From: JAWLDA01 sp041686855
GTDB lineage: Bacteria; Bacillota; Limnochordia; DTU080; RSA5
Direction: 5' to 3'
NCBI GenBank assembly: GCA_041686855.1
Contig: JAWLDA010000009.1
Coordinates: 1-64,000, forward strand
DNA length: 64,000 bases
The position numbers and the translations under genes were made by a program. The notes under the pieces were generated by a model. That model was given only the letters and a program-made list of their open reading frames with translations, was not told the origin of the DNA and made no database searches. The stretch's first letter is position 1, and every line of letters starts with the position of its first letter. This document shows, piece after piece, positions 1 to 8,363 of the stretch.

Positions 1-136
1 AGGATAGTGGGTTCGAGTCATGATCTGGTCTCTCTCCTGTCTCTTTGACTCTACCCGAACTAAGCTCATGTGTCCAAATCGGTTAGGGGGCTAATGTGAG
101 ACCACAAACCGCAACGTACAAGGAGAGTTAAATCGA

Positions 137-1426
137 GTGATTCGACGCGGCAACGTATATAGCCTAGTCCTTTTCAGCATCGTGGCTGTCTTGGCATTCG
201 CAATGTCAGCACAAGCAAAAGTCACGCTTGACATGGTCACCCACTGGAACACAGGGGTAAGCCAAGGCGCTCTACTCAAGCAGTACGTCGAAGAGTACAA
301 CGCGATGCAAGACGAAGTGGAAGTCGTCTTGTCTTCCGATCCGAGCAATTCACAACTGTCTAAGATTCTAGTTTGGGCAGCCGGCGGCACCCTGCCGGAT
401 ATTTTACCGATTTCGCAGGTCGTCATTCCTGACCTTGCCGGGACGGGCATTATTCAACCGCTGGCCGAAGGCACGCTGGACCAAGTTGAAAACGCCTTCC
501 TTCCTGGCGCCATTCAGTTGGTCACCTACGACGATCAAGTCTGGGGCTACCCGACGGAGAACATGCCGAACGCGCTCAGCTTTGACACGGTCGAATTTGC
601 AAACCGAGGTGTGAGCACCGACTTCCCCGAGACATGGCCTGAGGTTGTCGAAATCGCCAAGGCTCTCACGACGTACAACAACGATGGTTCGATTCAGAAG
701 GCCGGACTTGGCTGGTCGCAAGGGTTCAGGGAGAACATTGGCTTCCTCATGTCACAGGTTTGGGGCGGAGGCGGACAACTCTTTAGCTCGGATTTGCGCA
801 AAGCAAACCTCCTTTCCGAGCCTGTTCGAAACGCCGTAGACCTGCTTGAGGATATCGTACACGAGTCTGGCGCCGTAAAGCTTGGCGGCTCGCGTACCCT
901 TGAGCATCAGGCTATTCGGATTACACCTGGGCCTTGGGTACGAGGTAGCATCCTGGCCGCCGATGAGTCGCGGCTCCAAGAGATTCACACCGCGCCGATG
1001 CCTGTGGGCCCATCGGGAAATCGAGTCGTGGCCAACTATGGTTGGGCGATCACCATTGCAGCGACGACGGATCATCCAGTGGAATCGCAAGAGTTCCTTG
1101 CCTGGCTGGCCAATGATGTGCAACAAGACACCGGCACAACGCGCATGGGAGATATCATGGCGACTCTGGGCTCCATTCCCAATACGCGGGCCGACATCGC
1201 CAACCAACCCTTTGTGCAAGAGCCCTTTATGCAAGGCTTTGTCGCACCGATGGCTGCCAACCAAGTCCGATCCTGGCCGATGGTTCCCAACAGTGCGGAA
1301 GTGTATAAAGTCCTCAATCGGGAGCTCAACGCGGTCATCAACGGTAAGTCGTCGCCCTTCCAGGCTCTGAACAACGCACAAACAGAAATTCAAGCCGCCA
1401 TTGACGCCGCAGTCGCTGGCGAGTAA
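137..1426 (+). CDS. ABC transporter extracellular solute-binding protein (family 1, sugar type)
   Basis: A secreted binding protein that would capture a sugar or sugar derivative and deliver it to an ABC importer. The GTG start follows AGGAGAG by about ten bases. Residues 1-27 form a signal peptide (basic start, hydrophobic core, Ala-Gln-Ala before a Lys). No lipobox is present. The mature part has family-1 features: an early segment leading into a YVEEYN helix, a GTLPDI stretch and late Trp-rich ligand-contact regions. At 429 aa it is the usual length. No permease or ATPase lies downstream; a metallophosphoesterase and a sugar isomerase follow, so the importer is either upstream of the window or unlinked. 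The substrate cannot be read from sequence. Confidence 0.88.
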   Translation: MIRRGNVYSLVLFSIVAVLAFAMSAQAKVTLDMVTHWNTGVSQGALLKQYVEEYNAMQDEVEVVLSSDPSNSQLSKILVWAAGGTLPDILPISQVVIPDLAGTGIIQPLAEGTLDQVENAFLPGAIQLVTYDDQVWGYPTENMPNALSFDTVEFANRGVSTDFPETWPEVVEIAKALTTYNNDGSIQKAGLGWSQGFRENIGFLMSQVWGGGGQLFSSDLRKANLLSEPVRNAVDLLEDIVHESGAVKLGGSRTLEHQAIRITPGPWVRGSILAADESRLQEIHTAPMPVGPSGNRVVANYGWAITIAATTDHPVESQEFLAWLANDVQQDTGTTRMGDIMATLGSIPNTRADIANQPFVQEPFMQGFVAPMAANQVRSWPMVPNSAEVYKVLNRELNAVINGKSSPFQALNNAQTEIQAAIDAAVAGE

Positions 1427-1535
1427 TGACGAAGTGATTCGCGGTTATGCCGTTTTCTGGTAACGCCCAGGTCACCGAATCGGTACGTACACGTCCGGTT
1501 CAGTGACCTGGTTTTCTAATAGGCCGAAGGAGTCG

Positions 1536-3653
1536 ATGCACGTGTCGCGTTCAAATCCGATGCGGTTTTTGACCCTTTTCATCGTCGGATGGCTCGTCGT
1601 GAGTGCCGCGGCGGTAAAGACGCTTGCTCAAACGCCTTCCAAGGAAACGGCGGCGATTACGGTCACCACACTGGTAAGTGCGGTCCATCTGGACGACGGA
1701 CGGATTGAGCTGGTTGGGGTGAGCCCAGAAATCGATGCGGCCTCCCGTCTGCTTTCTGTGGAATGGCGCATGGAAGAGTCCGCGTGGTGGCCCGCTTGGC
1801 ACGTGTATCTCGTGGGTGATGCGGCCTTGCTGGAACCGGCCGGTGAAGACGAAACGAACGGAAGGGTGCGGCTCGCTACCATTACCCCCAATTCGGGAGC
1901 AACGTACGAGACGACGCTCAGTTACGACCCGGACTCGGGGCTCGTGTCAGTGTCGATGAGGGATCCAGCTAGGCAGGAGCGACTCGTTCGTACAGGATTA
2001 CGTATCGCTAGGTACGATGGGCGATTGACGCCTTCCGCAATGAGCGGAACTGACGCAGTAGCGGTTTCCACCGGATATTCGCCGCTTGACGTACAGTGGG
2101 ACGTCGGCGTTTACACCGAGAAAGAATTCCTCCCGGTCCATTTTCTTAAGCCAAAAGGTGACAACCGAGTGCGAGTCAATGTCCGTGGCCCGCTGTCGGG
2201 AGAGTTTGTGCTTCTCAATCGTAAAGGTTCGAACACCCGTGAACTTGCTCGCTATCCCGCCACGGACGGTGCGAGTCTTCTCCCGATCCCCGTCGATGCT
2301 CTGAGGCTTGGTTCATCCACGCTCGTATTTCAGTACGTTGACGAAGGGTCCGTTATCTATTGCGACTCCCAGGACATTGAAGTAGGTCGCGTTCATGTCA
2401 AACTCGACTCCGTTCGGTATAATCGAGCGACGGATCGCTTGGAAACCAGACTAAACCTGGTCGGAAACGGTGAACTCGATGGAGTAGAGGCAATTGTCGA
2501 AATCGATGTCTGGGCTTTGGAGTGGGATCCGGTCGCAAGGTCCTACGGGGAGACGATGCACGAAAGTCATACGTTCGAATTGGGTGAGTTTGGTCGAATA
2601 GCGAGCCGAAATGGCCATGCGCCCATTTCCGTGCCGGCCTCGGATCGAGCGGGGACTTGGCGCTTGGACATGCGTATAACGACTCGCCCCGACGTGTCGG
2701 TCCAGGTGGATCGAGCAAGCCGAATCGTTTCGACGCATGATCCGGCGGAGATTGGACCCGGAGAATCGTACACGATTGCAGTCCTCCCTGATACGCAGCT
2801 TTATTCGAAGTTTCACCCGGAAATCTACCTTCGACAGACCGAATGGTTGGCCGCAAACGCGTCGCAACGCGATATCGCCTTTGCGCTTCACCTAGGGGAC
2901 ATTACCGAGGATAACTTTCCCGTTCAATGGTTGGCGGCCAGAGACGCTCATGATGCCATGGCCGGTGTGGTGCCATATGTACTCAGCGTGGGAAACCACG
3001 ACTACGCCCAATACGGCCGTGTGGCCGACCGGAAAGAAACACGTGTCAACGAGTATTTTGGCGAGGACGATTTTCCTCACATGGGTGGCGCCATGAAACC
3101 GAGGAGACTCGAAAACACGTATCACGCCTTTCGCATCGCAGGCGAGGATTACCTCGTGATTTCATTGGAGTTTGCCCCCTCCGATGAGGCCCTCGAGTGG
3201 GCGAATAAAGTTGCTCAAGCGTACGCCAACCACGAGGTCATTGTGATTACACACGCCTACCTGCATCCGACTGGCGTCCGCGTTTCACCTGGGTCGAGCG
3301 CGAGAACGTTTCCGCTCGGAGAGAATCCCGCGACGACCATGAACGATGGAGAGGAGATCTGGGCCAAGTTTGCAAGTCGACATGAAAACGTGTCCCTGAT
3401 TCTCAGCGGGCATCTCTCATCTAGCGCGATTCCAAAACAAACCTCGATTGGGCAAAACGGAAACCGGGTTCACGAGATGCTCATTGATTATCAGTCGGAG
3501 CCGAACGGAGGCAACGGATATTTGGTTCTAATGGAGTTTGCCCCCGACCAGACAGTTCGTGTTCGATCCTACTCTCCGTACCTCAATCAGTTTAAGTCAA
3601 ATACGAATGCTTATGGCTATCGTAATGAGTTCATCATCGACTTGGACCAGTAA
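1536..3653 (+). CDS. Secreted calcineurin-like metallophosphoesterase
   Basis: Probable exported phosphoesterase with a dinuclear metal site. A signal peptide (MRFLTLF... ending near KTLAQ) precedes about 380 residues of beta-rich sequence of unknown family, then a calcineurin-like domain in the C-terminal third. Visible metal-site motifs are VLPDTQ (about residue 420), LGDI, SVGNHDY, VITHAY and LSGHLS. The usual last GHxH is GHLS here, so one histidine ligand is replaced, which is common in divergent members. The frame is open from GTG 1503. GAAGGAG at 1526-1532 better fits ATG 1536 (short spacer) or GTG 1542. It lies 109 bases after the binding protein, probably in the same transcript. The substrate is unknown; it could be a phosphodiesterase or sugar phosphatase. 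Confidence 0.82.
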   Translation: MHVSRSNPMRFLTLFIVGWLVVSAAAVKTLAQTPSKETAAITVTTLVSAVHLDDGRIELVGVSPEIDAASRLLSVEWRMEESAWWPAWHVYLVGDAALLEPAGEDETNGRVRLATITPNSGATYETTLSYDPDSGLVSVSMRDPARQERLVRTGLRIARYDGRLTPSAMSGTDAVAVSTGYSPLDVQWDVGVYTEKEFLPVHFLKPKGDNRVRVNVRGPLSGEFVLLNRKGSNTRELARYPATDGASLLPIPVDALRLGSSTLVFQYVDEGSVIYCDSQDIEVGRVHVKLDSVRYNRATDRLETRLNLVGNGELDGVEAIVEIDVWALEWDPVARSYGETMHESHTFELGEFGRIASRNGHAPISVPASDRAGTWRLDMRITTRPDVSVQVDRASRIVSTHDPAEIGPGESYTIAVLPDTQLYSKFHPEIYLRQTEWLAANASQRDIAFALHLGDITEDNFPVQWLAARDAHDAMAGVVPYVLSVGNHDYAQYGRVADRKETRVNEYFGEDDFPHMGGAMKPRRLENTYHAFRIAGEDYLVISLEFAPSDEALEWANKVAQAYANHEVIVITHAYLHPTGVRVSPGSSARTFPLGENPATTMNDGEEIWAKFASRHENVSLILSGHLSSSAIPKQTSIGQNGNRVHEMLIDYQSEPNGGNGYLVLMEFAPDQTVRVRSYSPYLNQFKSNTNAYGYRNEFIIDLDQ

Positions 3654-3702
3654 TGACTGAAAACGCCATATACGAAGATACACGCAAAAAGGAGTGTCAA
3701 AG

Positions 3703-4530
3703 GTGGACAAACAAACACGCGAGGATCCTCGTAACTGGGAGATTGGAACTTCGACCGGACTATTTCGTCCCGCGAATCGCGACGGATTAGAAGCTTCGGT
3801 ACGGGCAGGCATTACCCATCTTGAAGTGGGTCTTTCGGCGTCTGATCCCGACCCTGCGAAGAGGCAGGCACTCGTTGACGCCGCGATCGATCTCGGTATG
3901 ACAATCGACTCAATCCACTTGCCCTTTGGCGGTAAATGGGATATCTCTGATTCGGCTTACGAGAGGAACACGGCCGTCAATCAGTACGTGGAACTCTTGG
4001 AGGAAGTAGCTGCGTGGAAGCCGCGGGTGGCCATTATTCACCCAAGTGCGGAACCGATCACGGACGACGACCGTGGTGAACGACTCATGCGCTCCCGCGA
4101 CCGACTGGCCGCAATCGCTGAGCGGGCGGCAAATGTGGGAATTCAGTTGTGTGTGGAGGATCTTCCACGTACATGTCTGGGGAATCGGAGTGATGAGATC
4201 CTGGCGCTGATCGACGGGGTTCCCCAACTCGCTGTCTGCTGCGATGTGAATCATTTGTTTCAGGAAAGGCCCGAGCATTTCATTCAAAAGGTGGGCAACC
4301 GCATTCAGGCGCTTCACATTTCGGACTACGACGGTGAACATGACTGTCACTGGGTTCCCGGCCAAGGTGTGATCGATTGGTCGGCGGTCATTCAGGCGTT
4401 AGTCAATGTTGGGTTCACCGGCACGTTCATGTTCGAGGTGATTTCCAAGAAAGACAAAGACCCGATTGCTCCTCAGACTTTGGGAGATTGGTGGCGGACC
4501 ACGCTGGAAGGCTTAGACGTTGACGACTAG
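3703..4530 (+). CDS. Sugar phosphate isomerase/epimerase-like TIM-barrel protein
   Basis: A cytoplasmic AP-endonuclease-2-type TIM barrel, the fold of xylose isomerase-like, hydroxypyruvate isomerase and tagatose epimerase proteins. Metal-ligand-like residues are seen in CVEDLP, CCDVNHLFQ, ALHISDYDG and MFEVISK, in family order. The 275-residue length is typical. GTG 3694 is in frame but its G overlaps the AAAAAGGAG ribosome site, so GTG 3703 with an 8-base spacer is the more credible start. It follows the metallophosphoesterase by about 50 bases and converges on the next gene. Context suggests a role in sugar catabolism with the upstream binding protein; the reaction is not determinable. Confidence 0.83.
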   Translation: MDKQTREDPRNWEIGTSTGLFRPANRDGLEASVRAGITHLEVGLSASDPDPAKRQALVDAAIDLGMTIDSIHLPFGGKWDISDSAYERNTAVNQYVELLEEVAAWKPRVAIIHPSAEPITDDDRGERLMRSRDRLAAIAERAANVGIQLCVEDLPRTCLGNRSDEILALIDGVPQLAVCCDVNHLFQERPEHFIQKVGNRIQALHISDYDGEHDCHWVPGQGVIDWSAVIQALVNVGFTGTFMFEVISKKDKDPIAPQTLGDWWRTTLEGLDVDD

Positions 4531-4542
4531 GACACCCTACGC

Positions 4543-5295
4543 CTACAACAATCGGCGAGCAAAGAGGTAGTGATCTTCCCACCAAGTTCCGGAGAAGCCT
4601 GTCGTCGTCACGCCGATGCCTTCACGATAGGTGTGGAGGAGCGTGTCGTCGCCCATGTAGATGGCGACGTGCCCCACTTCGTCAGAGCCGCGCCTCGCCG
4701 TCCAGAAGAAGAGGAGATCCCCTTTGCGCAACTCGGCGAGGGGGATCTCTGTTCCAAGGCGTGCTTGGCCGCGAGAGCCCGTGGTGAACTTCATGCCGAG
4801 AGCTTCATTGAAAACATGCGCGACGAAGTTGGAGCAGTCGAACGTCTGATCGACGTTCCATCTCCCTCCCAAACGGTACGGCGTGCCTAGGTAGGTAAGT
4901 CCGGTGGCGATGACCCGATCGGCCTTCTCCTCCCACGTGGGCGGGTCGTCCGAAGGTGGAGTCGTTGTAGTTTGCATACCGATCGACAGGGCATGGGCGC
5001 CGGCATTAACGACGACCGATGTGGAATATTCGACGTAGGACGGTTTTGCCGCCGTGACCATGTGCTCGCCACGTGGAACAGCGGCAAACTGCCATGTGCC
5101 CTCGGAGCTCGAAGTCGTCGTCTGCGCCCCTAGTGTGATCTGGACATTCGGGATTGGCTTTGAGGTTTGAAGATCGTAGACGGTCCCATAGACCGCTTGA
5201 TGGGATACCGAAGGCGTTGTCTGAAGATTGGCGGAGCACCCCGCTAAGAGCGCCATAAGACATACAATGAATACTCGTTCGCGCCATTTGCGCAC
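4543..5295 (-). CDS. NlpC/P60-family cell-wall hydrolase lipoprotein
   Basis: Predicted lipoprotein peptidase that would cut peptide stems of peptidoglycan. The protein starts at GTG 5295, preceded by GGAGGAGT with a 5-base spacer; a longer frame reaches 5385 but lacks such a site. A type II signal peptide ends in LLAGC (lipidated Cys20). Residues about 34-110 form a carboxypeptidase-regulatory-like beta domain (VYGTVYDLQTSKPIPNVQI), followed by a Pro/Thr linker. The NlpC/P60 domain occupies about 125-250 with the expected triad: Cys154 in FDCSNF, His209 in GHVAIY and His221 in LLHTYR. It is monocistronic and convergent with the isomerase gene, 12 bases away. Confidence 0.88.
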   Translation of the reverse strand: MRKWRERVFIVCLMALLAGCSANLQTTPSVSHQAVYGTVYDLQTSKPIPNVQITLGAQTTTSSSEGTWQFAAVPRGEHMVTAAKPSYVEYSTSVVVNAGAHALSIGMQTTTTPPSDDPPTWEEKADRVIATGLTYLGTPYRLGGRWNVDQTFDCSNFVAHVFNEALGMKFTTGSRGQARLGTEIPLAELRKGDLLFFWTARRGSDEVGHVAIYMGDDTLLHTYREGIGVTTTGFSGTWWEDHYLFARRLL

Positions 5296-5419
5296 GAGCG
5301 ACTCCTCCAGTCGCCCCCCTAGCCTAGATGAATTTCGACGCTCTTCGCTTCTGCCCTGTGCGCGGTCGTTGGAAACACTTGCCATTCATTGCCCCGGTCT
5401 GGGGCGGCTGCGATTAGGA

Positions 5420-5648
5420 GACCTCCCGTGAATCTGAAAAGACTGATATTCGATATCGCGGTAGTCATCAGCTTCACGGGAGGACGGCCTGCCATGATTT
5501 CGGCCGCTACCGTGCTATGGCGGTCACCCTCGTGGCCCAGCACGGTCTGGAGTACTTGCTCGCCGCTACGGTCTTGACCGGCATCCTTCAATTCGTCATG
5601 GGCATTGATCGTTTCGAGGGCCGGATAGAGCCGCTGGGTCTTCCTTGA
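5420..5648 (+). pseudogene. Frameshifted fragment of a SulP-family anion permease
   Basis: A remnant of a sulfate-permease-type (SulP) transporter. One frame reads ISFTGGRPAMISAAT, then the match continues in another frame as AMAVTLVAQHGLEYLLAAT and TGILQFVMGI, up to a TGA at 5646-5648. SulP proteins have this order: a GGRPxMISAATGAMA loop, then a V(A/R)xHGLxYLLAATVLxGxxQ helix. Adding one G at about 5511 (ACC-GTG to ACC-GGT) restores the motif in one frame, so a single-base deletion is the likely lesion. Only 60-70 of more than 500 residues remain, and no other permease part is seen on either side. It is not expected to be functional. Confidence 0.7.
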
Positions 5649-5674
5649 CGCTCCTCCCATACACTTGCTATACT
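5645..5674 (+). promoter_or_regulatory. Sigma-70-type promoter of the thiamine operon
   Basis: TTGACG at 5645-5650 and TATACT at 5669-5674 are separated by 18 bases. Transcription would begin near 5681, just before the TPP riboswitch, and the -35 box sits at the edge of the SulP remnant. Confidence 0.7.
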
Positions 5675-5700
5675 GGAATCAAGTTCACACACTAAGCTCG

Positions 5701-5779
5701 AGGTCTAGGGGTGCCTGCTCAGGCTGAGATCATACCCTGACTACCTGATCTGGTTAATGCCAGCGTAGGGAAGGACCGA
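5701..5779 (+). promoter_or_regulatory. TPP (thiamine pyrophosphate) riboswitch
   Basis: The conserved THI-box elements appear in order: GGGGTGC, then GGCTGAGA, CATACCC, ACCTGATCTGG, and AATGCCAGCGTAGGGAA. These are the pyrimidine- and pyrophosphate-sensing arms. It lies in the 5' leader between the promoter and thiD and would switch the downstream operon off when TPP is abundant. Confidence 0.96.
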
Positions 5780-5878
5780 AGCGTTTGATGTCACGTTCAC
5801 CACGTTCATTCCAACGCCATACGCCCTTTTCCAAGGTTACAGCTACAACAGCATTGGCAACCGATCGGCATCCCCTGG

Positions 5879-5894
5879 CCTTTCTCAAGAAAGG
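5879..5894 (+). promoter_or_regulatory. Shine-Dalgarno-sequestering hairpin before thiD
   Basis: CCTTTCT at 5879-5885 is the exact complement of AGAAAGG at 5888-5894, which contains the ribosome site of thiD (ATG 5905). Pairing would hide the AAAGG. This suggests translational rather than terminator-based output from the riboswitch; no U-tract terminator is seen between riboswitch and gene. Confidence 0.5.
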
Positions 5895-5904
5895 TGATCC
5901 GTCC

Positions 5905-6720
5905 ATGCATAAGGCACTGAGCATTGCCGCGTCCGACTCCGGCGGGGCGTGCGGGATTCAGGCGGACCTCAAGACATTCACGGCGCTGGGCGTGTACGGC
6001 GCGTCCGCCGTCACGGCCGTTACCGCGCAAAATTCCATGGGGATGGCCGATGTGGTCGAGCTCGAGCCGTCCGCCGTCGCCGCGCAAGCGCGCCTGGTTC
6101 TAAGCGACATACGTCCCGAGGCCGTCAAGATCGGCATGATCGGCAAGGCCGAAAACTACGAAGCGCTCGCGCACGAGTTGGCAACCCTCCATCAGGGGCG
6201 TTTGGTTGTCGATCCGGTCGTGACGTGTTACCGGGGATGCGCATTCGTACTGGGGCAAGACGCCATTGCAGCGCTCAAGGCGCACGTACTGCCGCTGGTC
6301 GACGTCTTCGCCCCGAGCATTCCCGACGCTGAAGTGATTCTCGGCACATCGATTCAGAGCGTTTCCGAGATGGAAGCGGCGGTTCGTGCCATTAAGGCGA
6401 TGGGGCCGCGCTTGGTCGTCCTCAAAGGGGGACACTTGGACTCCGATCCAGTCGACGTAATCTTCGACGGTGAGTCCATGGTGCGCTTGGTGGGCCGGCG
6501 CATCCATACGGAGCACGACAACGGGAGCGGCTGCGTCTTCTCAGCGGCGATCGCGGCGTTCCTCGCCCGGGCTTGGGAGCCCATCGACGCGATCCGCGAG
6601 GCGAAGCGGTTTATGGAGGACGCGTTGCGCCACGCAGTGGCCGTGGGCCAAGGTCATGGTCCGGCAAACCCTCTGCATGCTCTTGCTCATGCCCACGCGA
6701 AAGGAGAGGCCGCCCAATGA
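5905..6720 (+). CDS. thiD: Hydroxymethylpyrimidine/phosphomethylpyrimidine kinase
   Basis: Phosphorylates HMP and HMP-phosphate to HMP-PP, the pyrimidine half of thiamine. A ribokinase-fold protein of 271 aa, the normal ThiD length. Visible motifs are SDSGGACGIQADLKTF near the N-terminus (substrate lid), VDPVV, VVLKGGH and the C-terminal NGSGCVFSAAIAA anion hole (usually GTGCTLSAA; here Ser-Gly-Cys-Val). ATG 5905 with AAAGGTGAT upstream fits where the family begins; an open frame from 5785 runs over leader RNA and is not preferred. It is first in a riboswitch-controlled operon and overlaps the next gene by ATGA. Confidence 0.93.
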   Translation: MHKALSIAASDSGGACGIQADLKTFTALGVYGASAVTAVTAQNSMGMADVVELEPSAVAAQARLVLSDIRPEAVKIGMIGKAENYEALAHELATLHQGRLVVDPVVTCYRGCAFVLGQDAIAALKAHVLPLVDVFAPSIPDAEVILGTSIQSVSEMEAAVRAIKAMGPRLVVLKGGHLDSDPVDVIFDGESMVRLVGRRIHTEHDNGSGCVFSAAIAAFLARAWEPIDAIREAKRFMEDALRHAVAVGQGHGPANPLHALAHAHAKGEAAQ

Positions 6721-8363
6721 CACCCGCCACCGCATCCCCCACCGCATACCGTAGATTTAAGACGTGGACAGGCTCGGTTCTGCTGCTCGGCCTCGTCTTT
6801 CTCTTTGCCGGAAACGGCCTCGTGCTGGCGGCGCTGCCCAAGGAGAACGTTCTCGTCGTCGGGATTCCAGCGGAGCACGGCAATTTGGATCCCTGTTACG
6901 GCGGATCCCCACACACGACGGAGATCGTCTCCGCGGTGTACGAACAACCTGTGGGCTTTAAGATTGAAGAGCGAGACGGCCACCGGGTCCAGGCGATCGA
7001 CGACCTAAACGGTTGGGAGCCTTTGCTCGCCGAGTCGGTCGAGATCAGCGACGACGGACGGGTGTACACCTTTCACCTGCGCCGGGGCGTCCGCTTTTAC
7101 CCCAGCGGCAACGAGATGACCGCCGTCGACTGGGTGTGGAGCTGGCAGCGCCAACTCTCCCAGCCGGCGATCGGCTGGTGTATCTTTGAAAACACCGAGG
7201 CGAGCATTGTGCGGCCCGAGGACGTCGAAGCGGTCGACCGCTACACAGTGCGCATTACGACGGAACGGGCGAACCCCAGGACCCTCCCCTTTATGCGGCT
7301 GCAGATGTTCTCCATCTTAGACAGCGCCGAGGTACAGCGTCACGCTACCCCCAATGATCCTTGGGCGACGCAGTGGCTGGCGCAAAACACAGCGGGAACG
7401 GGGCCGTACTACATCGCCTCGCGCGAACCCGGCAGTGAGCTTGTTCTCGCCGCGAACCCGCATTACTGGGGCGAACGTCCCGCGTACGACAGGGTCGTGA
7501 TTCGCACGGTTTCCGACACGTCCACGCGCATCGCCTTGCTCACCCGCGGCGACCTCGACATGGTCACCAACGTCCCGGCCCGCCTGGCGGAGCGGATGCG
7601 CGGCCGCCCGGGTGTGGATGTGCTCAGCGTGCCCTCGGGCGACCGGGTGTACATCGCGTTCAACGTGACGAAGCCGCCGTTCGACCAATTGGCCTTGCGC
7701 CGAGCCGTCGCCCACGCGGTGCCGTACCAGGCAATCATTGATGGGGTGTACCACGGCTCAGCGAGACGGTACGACAGCTTCGTTCTGTCCGAAATCCCCG
7801 GTTATACCGGCGCGGGATTCGACGCGACCTTTAATCTGGACAAAGCTCGGACCTTTCTGCAGGATGCAGATACACTGACAGACCGTACGCTCTCGCTCAA
7901 GATCAACGCTGCGATCCCTGAGCACGAGGAGATCGCCTTGCTCCTGCAGGACTACCTAGGTCGAATCGGGATAGAGGTCACGATTGAGAAGCTTCCTTCG
8001 GCCGATTTTACGAACCGTGTCTTCGCCAAGGAGCTCGACTTCTTTATCCATCAGGGTATCTCGTGGATCGACGACCCGTCGACGATCGCCGGCCTCTGGA
8101 TGGAGAGCGGGGCTTATGGGAACTTCACACGCTTTGCGAGTGATGAAGTGGACGCACTGCACCAGACGTGGCGGTTTGAACCGTATGGACCGGAGCGGAA
8201 TGCCGCATACCAGCGAATCCAGGAGCTCTACAACCAGAGTCTGACGGCCGTCTACTTGGTCCTTGCCGACCACATCGTCCTCATGCGCGACGATGTCGAC
8301 GGCTACGTCCTCTACAAAGACACCGGCACGCGCTACGTGCACATGCGCCCCAAGGGGCAGTGA
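6717..8363 (+). CDS. Dipeptide/oligopeptide-type ABC substrate-binding protein (SBP family 5)
   Basis: Exported binding protein of the DppA/OppA family, 548 aa. The ATG overlaps the thiD stop (ATGA) and has AAAGGAG upstream. A hydrophobic export segment (about residues 18-40) precedes the mature domain. Family signatures include VYEQPVGF, the FHLRRGVRFYPSG motif with TAVDWVWSW, and GTGPYY. A candidate for thiamine or a thiamine-like compound because it sits between thiD and a THI5-like gene under a TPP riboswitch; the family otherwise binds peptides, nickel, opines and sugars. The ligand is inference. Confidence 0.9.
   Translation: MTPATASPTAYRRFKTWTGSVLLLGLVFLFAGNGLVLAALPKENVLVVGIPAEHGNLDPCYGGSPHTTEIVSAVYEQPVGFKIEERDGHRVQAIDDLNGWEPLLAESVEISDDGRVYTFHLRRGVRFYPSGNEMTAVDWVWSWQRQLSQPAIGWCIFENTEASIVRPEDVEAVDRYTVRITTERANPRTLPFMRLQMFSILDSAEVQRHATPNDPWATQWLAQNTAGTGPYYIASREPGSELVLAANPHYWGERPAYDRVVIRTVSDTSTRIALLTRGDLDMVTNVPARLAERMRGRPGVDVLSVPSGDRVYIAFNVTKPPFDQLALRRAVAHAVPYQAIIDGVYHGSARRYDSFVLSEIPGYTGAGFDATFNLDKARTFLQDADTLTDRTLSLKINAAIPEHEEIALLLQDYLGRIGIEVTIEKLPSADFTNRVFAKELDFFIHQGISWIDDPSTIAGLWMESGAYGNFTRFASDEVDALHQTWRFEPYGPERNAAYQRIQELYNQSLTAVYLVLADHIVLMRDDVDGYVLYKDTGTRYVHMRPKGQ

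Noticed and set aside
752..1393. 213-residue minus-strand frame
   Set aside because: Fully antisense to the first binding-protein gene; no ribosome site or family.
5319..5660. 113-residue minus-strand frame between the lipoprotein gene and the riboswitch
   Set aside because: It covers the SulP remnant and the thiamine promoter on the other strand, lacks a ribosome site, and has no recognisable family.
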